From: an uncultured Paracoccaceae bacterium
GTDB taxonomy: Bacteria > Pseudomonadota > Alphaproteobacteria > Rhodobacterales > Rhodobacteraceae
Reading direction: 5' to 3'
Assembly (NCBI GenBank): GCA_947503765.1
Contig: CANNFA010000001.1
Coordinates: 434,001-498,000 of the forward strand
Length of the DNA stretch: 64,000 nt
This document shows positions 7,589 through 15,067 of this stretch, in pieces. Made by a program: the position numbers and the translations under genes. Under the pieces are notes generated by a model. The model was given only the letters and a program-made list of their open reading frames with translations, was not told where the DNA came from and did not search any database. Numbering within the stretch: the first letter of the stretch is position 1; the number at the start of each line of letters is the position of its first letter.

Positions 7589-8872
7589 ATGCAGACGAAC
7601 TTCACCGAGGAACAGCTCAAGGATGCCGCGACCGCGCGGTCCAACGAGGTTCTGCGCGCCTGCGTCCATTGCGGGTTCTGCATCGCCACCTGCCCGACCT
7701 ACCAGGTGCTTGGCGACGAATTGGACAGCCCGCGCGGCCGCATCTACCTGATCAAGGACATGCTGGAGAGCGGCCGCCCGGCGGATGCCACCACGGTCAA
7801 GCATATCGACCGCTGCCTGTCCTGCCTTGCCTGCATGACGACCTGCCCGTCGGGCGTTCATTACATGCATCTTGTCGACCATGCGCGCGCCTATATCGAA
7901 AAGACCTACAAGCGTCCGCTGCACGAACGCGCCCTGCGCTGGACCCTGGCGCGCATCCTGCCCTATCCCGGCCGGTTCCGGCTGGCGCTGCTGGGCGCCA
8001 AGATCGGCCGTCCGTTCCGCCGCCTGCTGCCCGACCCGCGGCTGCGCGCGATGCTGGAAATGGCGCCGCGCCAAATCCCGCCGGTCAGCCGCAACGACGA
8101 CCCGCAGGTCTTTCCCGCCAAGGGCCCGGAGCGGCACCGCGTCGCGCTGATGACCGGCTGCGCGCAGCGGGCGCTGAACACCGACATCAACGACGCGACC
8201 ATCCGCCTGCTGACCCGGCTGGGCTGCGAGGTGGTGGTGGCGCGCGGCATGGGCTGCTGCGGTGCGCTGGTGCATCACATGGGCCGCGAGGACGAAAGCC
8301 ATGCCGCCGCCGCCCGCAACATCCGCGCCTGGACCGCCGAGGACCGGGCGGGCGGGCTGGATGCGATCGTCATCAACACCTCGGGCTGCGGCACGACGGT
8401 CAAGGATTACGGCCACATGCTGCGGAACGATGCGCTTGCCGGCGATGCGGCGCGGGTCTCGGATCTTGCGGTGGACATCACCGAATTGCTGGAACGGATC
8501 GGCCTGCCCGAAGGCGCACCGCAGGATCTGCGCGTCGCCTACCATTCGGCCTGCTCGCTGCAACATGGCCAGAAAGTGACGCAGGCCCCCAAGGCCCTGC
8601 TGCGCCGCGCCGGGTTCGAGGTGGTGGAGCCGGCCGATGCGCATCTGTGCTGCGGCTCTGCCGGCACCTACAACCTGATGCAGCCCGAAATCTCGAAACA
8701 ACTGAAGGATCGCAAGGTCCGCACGCTTGAGGCGAAAAAGCCCGACGTGATTGCCGCGGGCAATATCGGCTGCATGATGCAGATCGGATCGGGCACCGAT
8801 GTGCCGATCGTGCACACGGTGGAATTGCTCGACTGGGCAACAGGCGGCCCGAAACCGCCATCATTGTCCTAG
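7589..8872 (+). CDS. glcF: Glycolate oxidase iron-sulfur subunit GlcF
   Basis: A 427-residue iron-sulfur protein that carries electrons in glycolate oxidation. Two 4Fe-4S sites are clear: C25, C28, C31, C35 (CVHCGFCIATCP) and C76, C79, C82, C86 (CLSCLACMTTCP). Two CCG domains follow, each with GCCGAL or CCGSAG-type cysteine pairs near the middle and the C-terminus. The length is usual for GlcF. It forms a two-gene unit with glcE. Confidence 0.96.
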   Translation: MQTNFTEEQLKDAATARSNEVLRACVHCGFCIATCPTYQVLGDELDSPRGRIYLIKDMLESGRPADATTVKHIDRCLSCLACMTTCPSGVHYMHLVDHARAYIEKTYKRPLHERALRWTLARILPYPGRFRLALLGAKIGRPFRRLLPDPRLRAMLEMAPRQIPPVSRNDDPQVFPAKGPERHRVALMTGCAQRALNTDINDATIRLLTRLGCEVVVARGMGCCGALVHHMGREDESHAAAARNIRAWTAEDRAGGLDAIVINTSGCGTTVKDYGHMLRNDALAGDAARVSDLAVDITELLERIGLPEGAPQDLRVAYHSACSLQHGQKVTQAPKALLRRAGFEVVEPADAHLCCGSAGTYNLMQPEISKQLKDRKVRTLEAKKPDVIAAGNIGCMMQIGSGTDVPIVHTVELLDWATGGPKPPSLS

Positions 8873-8915
8873 AAACAAGCCCAATCGCGCCCAATTCCGG
8901 CCGCGGCCGCCCGCT

Positions 8916-8941
8916 ACCCCTATGATCAGGAGTATAGGGGT
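8916..8941 (+). promoter_or_regulatory. Perfect hairpin over the ribosome-binding site of the protease gene
   Basis: ACCCCTAT (8916-8923) and ATAGGGGT (8934-8941) form a perfect 8-base-pair inverted repeat. The loop holds AGGAG (8928-8932), and the 3' arm lies 6-10 bases before the ATG at 8947. In RNA it would hide or reposition the ribosome-binding site. In DNA it could equally be an operator. Confidence 0.5.
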
Positions 8942-8946
8942 TTGCG

Positions 8947-9765
8947 ATGAAACGCGGTCTGATCTTGCTGATTCTTCTGGTTGTCTGGATCGTCCCCGCG
9001 CGGGCCGGCACGGAAACCGAATTGCGCACGCTGCTGACCGGCGACGACAGCCGCGGCTGGAACGCGGTGGGGCGGCTCAATTTCGGCAAGGTGGCGTTCT
9101 GCACCGGCGCGCTGATCGCGCCCGACCTTGTGCTGACCGCCGCGCATTGCATGTTCGACCCGGACACCGGCGCGCGCATCCCCGATGCCGAGATCGAGTT
9201 CCTGGCCGATTGGCGCGGCGGCCGCGCGGCAGCCTATCGCGGCGTGCGCAGGTCGCTGGTGCATCCGAACTTCACCTTCAATGCCGACAATTTCGCCGAG
9301 CGGGTGGCGCATGATGTCGCGCTCATCGAACTCGACACGCCGATCCGCAAGACCTCGATCACGCCGTTCCGCACCGGCGCGCATCCGCATGAAGGCGACC
9401 GCGTGGGCGTGGTCAGCTACGCCTTCGACCGCCCCGACAGCCCGTCGCTGCAAGAGGTGTGCCATGTGCTCGATGAACGCAGCGAGGCGCTGGTGCTGTC
9501 CTGCGATGTCGATTTCGGCTCTTCCGGGGCACCGATCTTCGTGGTTGTCGGCGGCGAGGCGCGCATCGTCTCGGTGGTCTCCGCCAAGGCCGAGATGAGC
9601 GGCGCGCGCGTCGCCCTGGGCATGGACCTGGCCGCGCCGCTGGCCGACCTGATGGCGATGCGCGGTGCCGGCGACGGCGTCTTCGCCGCCGAAAAGCCGG
9701 TGGTCCGCCGGCTGACCCTGTCCGGCGCGCGCAACAGCACCGGGGCGAAATTCATCCGCCCCTGA
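8947..9765 (+). CDS. Exported trypsin-like serine peptidase
   Basis: A 272-residue chymotrypsin-fold (S1 family) protein. Residues 1-20 form a signal peptide ending in PARA. The catalytic triad is readable: H67 in LTAAHC, D123 in HDVALIEL, and S193 in DFGSSGAP. Cysteines C52/C68 and C172/C186 would form the usual disulfides in the periplasm. Similar small trypsin-like proteins are common in Rhodobacteraceae. The substrate is unknown. A perfect hairpin covers the region just before the ATG. The gene stands alone on this strand. Confidence 0.88.
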   Translation: MKRGLILLILLVVWIVPARAGTETELRTLLTGDDSRGWNAVGRLNFGKVAFCTGALIAPDLVLTAAHCMFDPDTGARIPDAEIEFLADWRGGRAAAYRGVRRSLVHPNFTFNADNFAERVAHDVALIELDTPIRKTSITPFRTGAHPHEGDRVGVVSYAFDRPDSPSLQEVCHVLDERSEALVLSCDVDFGSSGAPIFVVVGGEARIVSVVSAKAEMSGARVALGMDLAAPLADLMAMRGAGDGVFAAEKPVVRRLTLSGARNSTGAKFIRP

Positions 9766-9792
9766 CCGGCGCCGCACCCCGCCTGCGCGGGT

Positions 9793-9821
9793 CTTGACAG
9801 CCGCTTGGCCACTTCCCACAT
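9793..9821 (+). promoter_or_regulatory. Candidate heat-shock promoter for hsp20
   Basis: CTTGACA at 9793-9799 and CCCACAT at 9815-9821, separated by 15 bases, resemble the RpoH-type pattern (CTTG ... CCCAnnT). It sits about 95 bases upstream of the Hsp20 start, leaving room for the structured leader. Confidence 0.45.
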
Positions 9822-9842
9822 CCACCATGCCGGATGCCCGAA

Positions 9843-9914
9843 CGGGGCCGGCGGACCGGCCCGTCCCCTGCGGGAGGGCCATGAAAACAGTTGTCGCTCA
9901 ATGGAGGATGACCC
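9843..9914 (+). promoter_or_regulatory. Candidate ROSE-like RNA thermometer in the hsp20 leader
   Basis: The leader has a strong hairpin (GGGCCGG 9845-9851 with CCGGCCC 9856-9862, tetraloop CGGA), then the sequence UCGCU (9894-9898) five bases before the ribosome-binding site GGAGGA (9903-9908). UCGCU fits the U(U/C)GCU core of ROSE elements, and it pairs with GAGG around a four-base loop with the characteristic G opposite G. ROSE elements are typical of alphaproteobacterial hsp20 mRNAs. The fold is read by eye. Confidence 0.5.
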
Positions 9915-10385
9915 ATGCGTAACTACGATCTCTCGCCGCTTTACCGCGGCACGGTCGGCTTCGACCGAATCGCCGACCTGATGGACCGGGTGTTGACCAA
10001 CGATGTCGCCCAGCCCGGTTATCCGCCCTACAACATCGAAAAGACCGACGAGAACGCGTATCGCATCTCGCTCGCGGTGGCCGGTTTCACCGATGACGAA
10101 CTTGGCGTCGAAGTGCGCGAACAGGCACTGATCGTGTCCGCCCGCAAGGCCGAGGACGACACCCCGCGTACCTACCTGCACCGCGGCATCGCCACCCGTG
10201 CCTTCGAGCGCAAGTTCCAGCTCGCCGACCACATCCGCATCACCGGCGCGCTGCACGAGAACGGGATGCTGCATATCGACCTGGTGCACGAAGTGCCCGA
10301 GGCGCTGAAACCGCGCCGGATCGAGATCGCCGGCGGCAAGACGGTCGAGGCGAAGGCCGTCGAACACGAGACCGCTGAGGCCTGA
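9915..10385 (+). CDS. Small heat-shock protein, Hsp20/IbpA family
   Basis: A 156-residue alpha-crystallin-type chaperone that holds unfolding proteins for refolding. The N-terminus (YDLSPLYRGTVGFDRIADLMDR) is typical of the IbpA/HspA class. The alpha-crystallin domain spans about residues 38-125, with YRISLAVAGFTDDELGVEV and the RGIATRAFERKFQLAD block. The conserved I-x-I-like C-terminal anchor appears as RRIEIAG. An excellent site GGAGGA lies 6 bases before the ATG, inside a ROSE-like element. A strong intrinsic terminator follows. Confidence 0.96.
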   Translation: MRNYDLSPLYRGTVGFDRIADLMDRVLTNDVAQPGYPPYNIEKTDENAYRISLAVAGFTDDELGVEVREQALIVSARKAEDDTPRTYLHRGIATRAFERKFQLADHIRITGALHENGMLHIDLVHEVPEALKPRRIEIAGGKTVEAKAVEHETAEA

Positions 10386-10420
10386 CCGGCGCCCATGCGC
10401 CGCGTGTGATTGTGTGGGAA

Positions 10421-10449
10421 GGGCGCGCCTTGCGGGGCGCGTCCTTTTT
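10421..10449 (+). terminator. Intrinsic terminator of hsp20
   Basis: GGGCGCGCC (10421-10429) pairs with GGCGCGTCC (10436-10444), nine pairs with one G-U and a six-base loop, followed by TTTTT (10445-10449). Confidence 0.88.
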
Positions 10450-10482
10450 CTATCGCCCCCGGTCCCGCGCGGCCCGCGTTCC

Positions 10483-10531
10483 TCCTCATCTTGCCCCAAA
10501 TACCTTGGGGGTCTGGGGGTGAAACCCCCAG
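10483..10531. repeat. Intergenic repeat, family A (subtype 1, minus orientation)
   Basis: TCATCTTGCCCCAAATACC, then TTGGGG, then a perfect hairpin CTGGGGGT (10513-10520) / ACCCCCAG (10524-10531). The same block with a different hairpin occurs at 36208-36262. It lies between the convergent hsp20 and preA genes, where the hairpin may help end the preA message. Confidence 0.7.
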
Positions 10532-10568
10532 CCGGTCGGATCGCCGCAGGCGATCCGATCCCGATGCC

Positions 10569-11873
10569 TCACTCCGCCGCGGTCGCCGCCGGATTGTTCG
10601 GATGCGTGGTCCAGTTGGCATAATCCGGCTCGACGACCTTGCCGGTGCGCTCGTCGATCTCGCCCGCCTCCAGCCGCACCATGGTGATGCAATCCTCGAC
10701 CGGGCAGACATTGACGCACAGGTTGCAGGCGACGCATTCGTCGTCCTTCACCTCGAACACCCGGCCGGGGTTCATCGCGATGGCCTGGTGGCTGGTATCC
10801 TCGCAGGCGGCAAAGCAGCGGCCGCACTTGATGCACAGATCCTGGTCGATCCGCGCCTTGGTGATGTAGTTGAGGTTCAGGTGCTTCCAGTCTGTCACGT
10901 TCGGCACCGCGCAGCCCACCACCTCGTCGACGGAGGCATAGCCCTTTTCGTCCATCCATTGCGACAGGCCCGAGATCATCTCCTCGACGATCTTGAAGCC
11001 GTAGGTCATCGCCGCCGTGCAGACCTGCACGTTGCCGGCGCCCAGCACCAGGAACTCGGCCGCGTCGCGCCAGGTGGTCACGCCGCCGATCCCGGAAATC
11101 GGTAGACCGGCGGTTTCGGGATCGCGGGCGATTTCCGACACCATCGACAGCGCGATCGGCTTGACCGCCGGCCCGCAATAGCCGCCGTGGCTGCCCTTGC
11201 CGTCGATCTTCGGCTCGGGTGCCAGATCGTCCAGATCCACCGCGGTGATCGAGTTGATCGTGTTGATCAGCGACACCGCGTCGGCGCCGCCATTCTTCGC
11301 CGCGGCCGCGGGCTTGCGGATGTCGGTGATGTTCGGCGTCAGTTTCACGATCACCGGGCGGCTGTAATACTTCTTGCACCAGCGGGTGACCATCTCGATA
11401 TATTCGGGCACCTGCCCCACGGCGCTGCCCATGCCGCGCTCGCTCATCCCGTGCGGGCAGCCGAAATTCAGCTCGATCCCGTCGGCGCCGGTTTCCTCGA
11501 CACGCGGCAGGATCGCCTTCCAGGCCTCTTCCTCGCAGGGCACCATGATCGAGGCGATCAGCGCGCGGTCCGGGTAATCGGCCTTGACGCGCGCCATTTC
11601 CTCCAGGTTCACCTCCAGCGGGCGGTCGGTGATGAGCTCGATGTTGTTCAGGCCCAGAAGCTGCCGGTCCGCCCCGTACAGCACGCCATAGCGCGGCCCG
11701 TTCACGTTGACGATCGGCGGGCCTTCCGATCCCAGCGTCTTCCAGACGACGCCGCCCCAGCCGGCCTCGAAGGCGCGGCGCACGTTGTATTCCTTGTCCG
11801 TCGGCGGGGCCGAGGCCAGCCAGAACGGGTTGGGGGAACGGATCCCCAGGAAATCGCTAGTCAGGTCTGCCAT
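10569..11873 (-). CDS. preA: NAD-dependent dihydropyrimidine dehydrogenase, subunit PreA
   Basis: PreA is the catalytic subunit that reduces uracil and thymine to the 5,6-dihydro forms, the first step of reductive pyrimidine breakdown. The 434-residue protein has an FMN-binding dihydroorotate dehydrogenase-like barrel (about residues 1-310; PNPFWLASAPPT, ELNFGCPHGM, SGIGGVTTW). A C-terminal ferredoxin domain follows with two 4Fe-4S motifs, CIKCGRCFAAC and CVACNLCVNVCP. The start at 11873 (MADLTSDF) is chosen over an upstream in-frame start at 11975 because that would overlap preT and is outside the family alignment. It lies 98 bases after preT. Confidence 0.96.
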   Translation of the reverse strand: MADLTSDFLGIRSPNPFWLASAPPTDKEYNVRRAFEAGWGGVVWKTLGSEGPPIVNVNGPRYGVLYGADRQLLGLNNIELITDRPLEVNLEEMARVKADYPDRALIASIMVPCEEEAWKAILPRVEETGADGIELNFGCPHGMSERGMGSAVGQVPEYIEMVTRWCKKYYSRPVIVKLTPNITDIRKPAAAAKNGGADAVSLINTINSITAVDLDDLAPEPKIDGKGSHGGYCGPAVKPIALSMVSEIARDPETAGLPISGIGGVTTWRDAAEFLVLGAGNVQVCTAAMTYGFKIVEEMISGLSQWMDEKGYASVDEVVGCAVPNVTDWKHLNLNYITKARIDQDLCIKCGRCFAACEDTSHQAIAMNPGRVFEVKDDECVACNLCVNVCPVEDCITMVRLEAGEIDERTGKVVEPDYANWTTHPNNPAATAAE

Positions 11874-11971
11874 GACGGCCCCTCCCTTTGGCTGTGTCAG
11901 GCGCGCGCGTCGCTTCTCGGCGCGCGTGTATTGCAGGTAGACCGGCCGGCTCTCTCCCCCCGGCCGGCACA

Positions 11972-13306
11972 TCACGACAGCTGCGCATGGATGTCCTCGG
12001 CCGCGTCGCGTCCCTCGGCCACCGCCGTCACGGTCAGGTCGTCGCCGCCTGCCGCGCAGTCGCCGCCCGCCCAGACGTTCGGCATCGAGGTGCGGCCCGC
12101 GCCGCTCACGGCGATCTTGCCGCCCTCCAGCGTCAGCCCGTCCGGCGCCCCTTCCAGACGCTGGCCGATGGCGCGCAGCAGCTGGTCGGCCCGCAGCCGG
12201 AACGTCTCTCCGGTCGGCTCCAGTCCGTTCGGGCCGTCGCTGGTATATTCGAATTCCACCTCGCGCACGGCCCCGTTGCCGATCACCCGCACGGGCATGG
12301 CATGGTGCACGATGTGCACGCCCTTGGACGCCGCGAGATCCTGTTCGTATTCCGAGGCGGACATGCGGTCCCGGCCGCGCCGGTAGACCAGCGTGACGTT
12401 CTGCGCGCCCAGCAGTTTCGACTGCACCGCGGCGTCGATCGCGGTCATGCCGCCGCCGATCACCACCACGTCGCGCCCGACCGGCAGCGTGGCCAGATCG
12501 CGTGCCTGGCGCAGATCCTCGATGAAATCCACGGCATCGGCGACATTGCCGGTCTCCTCGCCCTCGGCGCCAAGCGCATTGACGCCGCCCAGCCCGATCC
12601 CGAGGAACACCGCGTCATGGTCTGCCGCCAGCGCGTCCAGCGTCAGCCCGCCCTCGCCCAGCGCGCGTCCGGTCTGCACCTCGATCCCGCCGATCCGCAG
12701 CAGCCAGTCGACTTCCTTCTGCGCGAAATCGTCCACCGTCTTGTAGCTGGCGATGCCGTATTCGTTGAGCCCGCCCGCCTTGGGCCGCGCGTCGAACACC
12801 GTGACCGAATGGCCCTTCATCGCCAGCCGATGCGCGCAGGCCAGGCCCGCCGGCCCGGCGCCGACCACCGCGATGCGCTTGCCGGTGGGGGCGGCGCGTT
12901 CGAAGGGATGGGCGTTCTTCGCCATCAGGGTGTCGGTGGCATAGCGTTGCAGGCGGCCGATCTCGACCGGCTTGCCCTCGGCCACCTCGCGCACGCAGAC
13001 CTCCTCGCAAAGCTGTTCGACCGGACAGACGCGGGCACACATGCCGCCCAGGATGTTCTGGTCGAAGATCGTCTTCGCAGCCGCCTCGGGGGTGCCGGTG
13101 GCGATCTGCCGGATGAACAGCGGGATGTCGATGGTGGTCGGGCATGCTTCCATGCAGGGCGCATCATAGCAGAAATAGCAGCGATCCGCCGCCACATGCG
13201 CCTCGTGGGCGGTGTACGGCGCGTGCAGGTCGCCGAAATTCTCGGCCAGCGCTTCTGCCGGCAGCCGCGCCGATACCACGCCGGGGGTGAATGGGCTGTT
13301 ACCCAT
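11972..13306 (-). CDS. preT: NAD-dependent dihydropyrimidine dehydrogenase, subunit PreT
   Basis: PreT takes electrons from NAD(P)H and delivers them to PreA. The 444-residue protein belongs to the GltD-like flavin oxidoreductases. The N-terminal cysteine-rich segment (CYFCYDAPCMEACP and CARVCPVEQLCEEVC, about residues 43-105) binds iron-sulfur clusters. The FAD-binding GAGPAGLACAHRLA follows near residue 150, a second Rossmann motif GGGMTAIDAA binds the nicotinamide nucleotide, and GGDCAAGG closes the FAD site. It is first in the preT-preA operon. A palindrome about 45-60 bases upstream may be the operator. Confidence 0.95.
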   Translation of the reverse strand: MGNSPFTPGVVSARLPAEALAENFGDLHAPYTAHEAHVAADRCYFCYDAPCMEACPTTIDIPLFIRQIATGTPEAAAKTIFDQNILGGMCARVCPVEQLCEEVCVREVAEGKPVEIGRLQRYATDTLMAKNAHPFERAAPTGKRIAVVGAGPAGLACAHRLAMKGHSVTVFDARPKAGGLNEYGIASYKTVDDFAQKEVDWLLRIGGIEVQTGRALGEGGLTLDALAADHDAVFLGIGLGGVNALGAEGEETGNVADAVDFIEDLRQARDLATLPVGRDVVVIGGGMTAIDAAVQSKLLGAQNVTLVYRRGRDRMSASEYEQDLAASKGVHIVHHAMPVRVIGNGAVREVEFEYTSDGPNGLEPTGETFRLRADQLLRAIGQRLEGAPDGLTLEGGKIAVSGAGRTSMPNVWAGGDCAAGGDDLTVTAVAEGRDAAEDIHAQLS

Positions 13307-13348
13307 GGCGATCTCCCTGTCGGTTGTTATCGGGGCAGAGTGCCACAG

Positions 13349-13365
13349 GTTGAAATTTTATCAAC
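13349..13365. promoter_or_regulatory. Candidate operator upstream of preT
   Basis: GTTGA (13349-13353) and TCAAC (13361-13365) form an inverted repeat around an AT-only centre of seven bases, inside an AT-rich patch 43-59 bases before the preT start. GntR-type regulators of pyrimidine catabolism use sites of this shape, but no regulator gene is in the window. Confidence 0.35.
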
Positions 13366-13388
13366 TGGTAAATTTTCAGACGGACGAT

Positions 13389-13823
13389 TTACCCCGACCG
13401 CAGACCGTCCGACAGTTCCGAGAGCCGGCCGGGCGCGTTCGCCAGAAGCCGAAGCGCCGTGTCCGCGGCCTTGCTTAGCACGACGTCGCCGGATTCGTAT
13501 TTCTGAAACGCATTCGGCCCTCCGCCGATCAGCCGTCCGGCCTCTCGCTGCGTCAGGCCCAGCTTGCGTCGGATTTCGCGGATTTGCGCGGGCGCCAGAA
13601 GCCCAGCCTCGCGCGCCTTCATCGCGTTCACCGCGCGATCCGAGACCTGCATGTCCCTGGCATCGTGAATTCCCTGCTCCGCCGACGGATCCTGTGCCGG
13701 GTACCAGCCGGGCAGATCGACCGTTTCCGTCTGGCCGCGGTAGCTCAACGTCACGGCGCGAACCCCGCGGGTCAGCGCCAATCCGGTTTCCGGATGGATC
13801 CTAGTGGACGTGCGCGCCGGCAT
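13389..13823 (-). CDS. mqsA: MqsA-family antitoxin with XRE-type DNA-binding domain
   Basis: A 144-residue antitoxin that should neutralise MqsR and repress the operon. The C-terminal half matches the MqsA helix-turn-helix closely: IREIRRKLGLTQREA followed by GGGPNAFQKYESGD (about residues 82-112). The N-terminal half (RGVRAVTLSYRG, PGWYP) is shared with the family, but the protein contains no cysteine at all, so the zinc-binding fold of E. coli MqsA (four cysteines) is absent. The ATG at 13823 lies one base after the toxin stop, so the two are coupled. The toxin comes first, as in E. coli. Confidence 0.86.
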   Translation of the reverse strand: MPARTSTRIHPETGLALTRGVRAVTLSYRGQTETVDLPGWYPAQDPSAEQGIHDARDMQVSDRAVNAMKAREAGLLAPAQIREIRRKLGLTQREAGRLIGGGPNAFQKYESGDVVLSKAADTALRLLANAPGRLSELSDGLRSG

Positions 13824-13824
13824 T

Positions 13825-14127
13825 TCATTTCTCCTTGAAGGAAGTGCAGGTGAACTCCGCGACGGTGTCCTGCACGAACTTTATATAAATGACCAACCCT
13901 TCGGACCTGCCATGATAGACATCCATCCAGACCCGGTGGTCGCGATGGGCGGTCATGGACTTGCGGAAGTCGCGGCGGGTCAGCTCCCTGACAATGCGGA
14001 TCATGTCGGCGCGCGTCAGCCCGATTTCCGCCGCGCCGCGCAATGCGGCAAAGGCAAAGTGCATATTGGTGCCTGCGGCGGCCTGGATAGCCGCAAGATC
14101 GTATGTCGGTCTCCTCTTTTCCGTCAT
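13825..14127 (-). CDS. mqsR: MqsR-family toxin (ribosome-independent mRNA interferase)
   Basis: A 100-residue protein that aligns over its whole length with E. coli MqsR, an RNase that cuts mRNA at GCU. Shared blocks are RRDFRKSMTAHRDH, W-x-DVY, VYIKF-like and the C-terminal SFKEK. The catalytic K56 and Y81 fall at the same numbers as in E. coli, while Q68 is replaced by methionine (M68). The gene has no clear ribosome-binding site. A palindrome, ACACCAT-T-ATGGTGT, lies 3 bases upstream of the ATG. The pair sits in a less GC-rich patch, which hints at acquisition by transfer. Confidence 0.9.
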   Translation of the reverse strand: MTEKRRPTYDLAAIQAAAGTNMHFAFAALRGAAEIGLTRADMIRIVRELTRRDFRKSMTAHRDHRVWMDVYHGRSEGLVIYIKFVQDTVAEFTCTSFKEK

Positions 14128-14130
14128 TTA

Positions 14131-14145
14131 ACACCATTATGGTGT
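14131..14145. promoter_or_regulatory. Palindromic operator of the mqsRA pair
   Basis: ACACCAT (14131-14137), one central base, ATGGTGT (14139-14145): a perfect 7-base palindrome starting 3 bases before the mqsR ATG. Position and symmetry fit autorepression by the antitoxin dimer. Because it fills the place of a ribosome-binding site, the mqsR message may have a very short leader. Confidence 0.65.
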
Positions 14146-14245
14146 AATTTCAATATATGCGGCCGAGCGCTCTTCATGCGTATTGTAGTATTTCGCCGGC
14201 GGTTAACATTCGGTGTCGATCGGGGGAAAAGTCTGCAACGCCCCG

Positions 14246-15067
14246 TCAGCCCCAGATACCGTAGACGCTGCGCATATGGGCGATGGCATGGCGGTTCGCG
14301 TCGGCCCGCGCCAGGCCGTCCGTCTCGGTCCGGCACAGCGGGTCGGCGGCCTCGGCCTCGGTGTCGACGGGGTCGCGATAGCCGCCCTCGACCCAGATCG
14401 GCACGCCCTGCCGCGCGGCGCAGCCAGACAGCCACACGTCATCCACCGCCCAGGCTTCGGGCGGGACGTCGAACACGTCCGGAGGGAAGAATTCGCCCCG
14501 CACCAGCACGCCGCCGCGCCCTTCGAAGATGTCGGCATAGCCCGAGCGGCGCACGACCCGCCGCCCCGGCGCGGGCAGACCGCGCCCGCGGGTCACATCC
14601 TGCCACAGATAGCGCAGCTGAAAGCCGATATCCGTCACGCGCCAGCGCCGCACCATGCGCGGGGACGGCCGGCGGGTGGGCGCACCCCCCGCCGCGTCAT
14701 GCGCCTGCATCCCCAGCATCGCCAGCGCATTGCCCGGCCGTGCCGCCTTGAGCGCCAGGAACCGCCCGGCCCAGTCCGGCGGATAATACTGGTCGTCGTC
14801 GCAGAACAGGATGTCCACGTCCCCGGGATGCGCCGCCAGCGCACCCAGCAGCTTGGTGGCCGGGCCCCAATCCTCTTCGGCGCGCCGGATCGTCACGCCC
14901 GGCGGAACCTCCGGCAGGGTGCCGTCCCAGTCCGGGAACCGCCGGTAGGCGCGCGGGATCTGCAGCTCCACCGCGTCCAGCGGCGCCCGCTGCGCCAGCA
15001 GCGATGCCAGCGTCGCCCCGATCTTGCCGAACCGCGGCGGCACGGACGAGAGCGAGACGACCGGCAT
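14246..15067 (-). CDS. Glycosyltransferase-like protein (GT-A type), tandem paralogue 2
   Basis: A 273-residue soluble protein of unknown substrate. It starts VVSLSSVPPRFG, then FPDWDGTLPEVPPGV, and has the acidic cluster ILFCDDDQYYPPDW (about residues 85-98), which looks like the metal-binding DxD of GT-A glycosyltransferases. Later blocks are SGYADIFEG and WAVDDVWLSG. It is a close relative of the gene at 15068-15901, and its ATG touches that gene's stop codon (TAGATG). Both probably modify sugars or glycans, but nothing nearby identifies the acceptor. Confidence 0.72.
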   Translation of the reverse strand: MPVVSLSSVPPRFGKIGATLASLLAQRAPLDAVELQIPRAYRRFPDWDGTLPEVPPGVTIRRAEEDWGPATKLLGALAAHPGDVDILFCDDDQYYPPDWAGRFLALKAARPGNALAMLGMQAHDAAGGAPTRRPSPRMVRRWRVTDIGFQLRYLWQDVTRGRGLPAPGRRVVRRSGYADIFEGRGGVLVRGEFFPPDVFDVPPEAWAVDDVWLSGCAARQGVPIWVEGGYRDPVDTEAEAADPLCRTETDGLARADANRHAIAHMRSVYGIWG

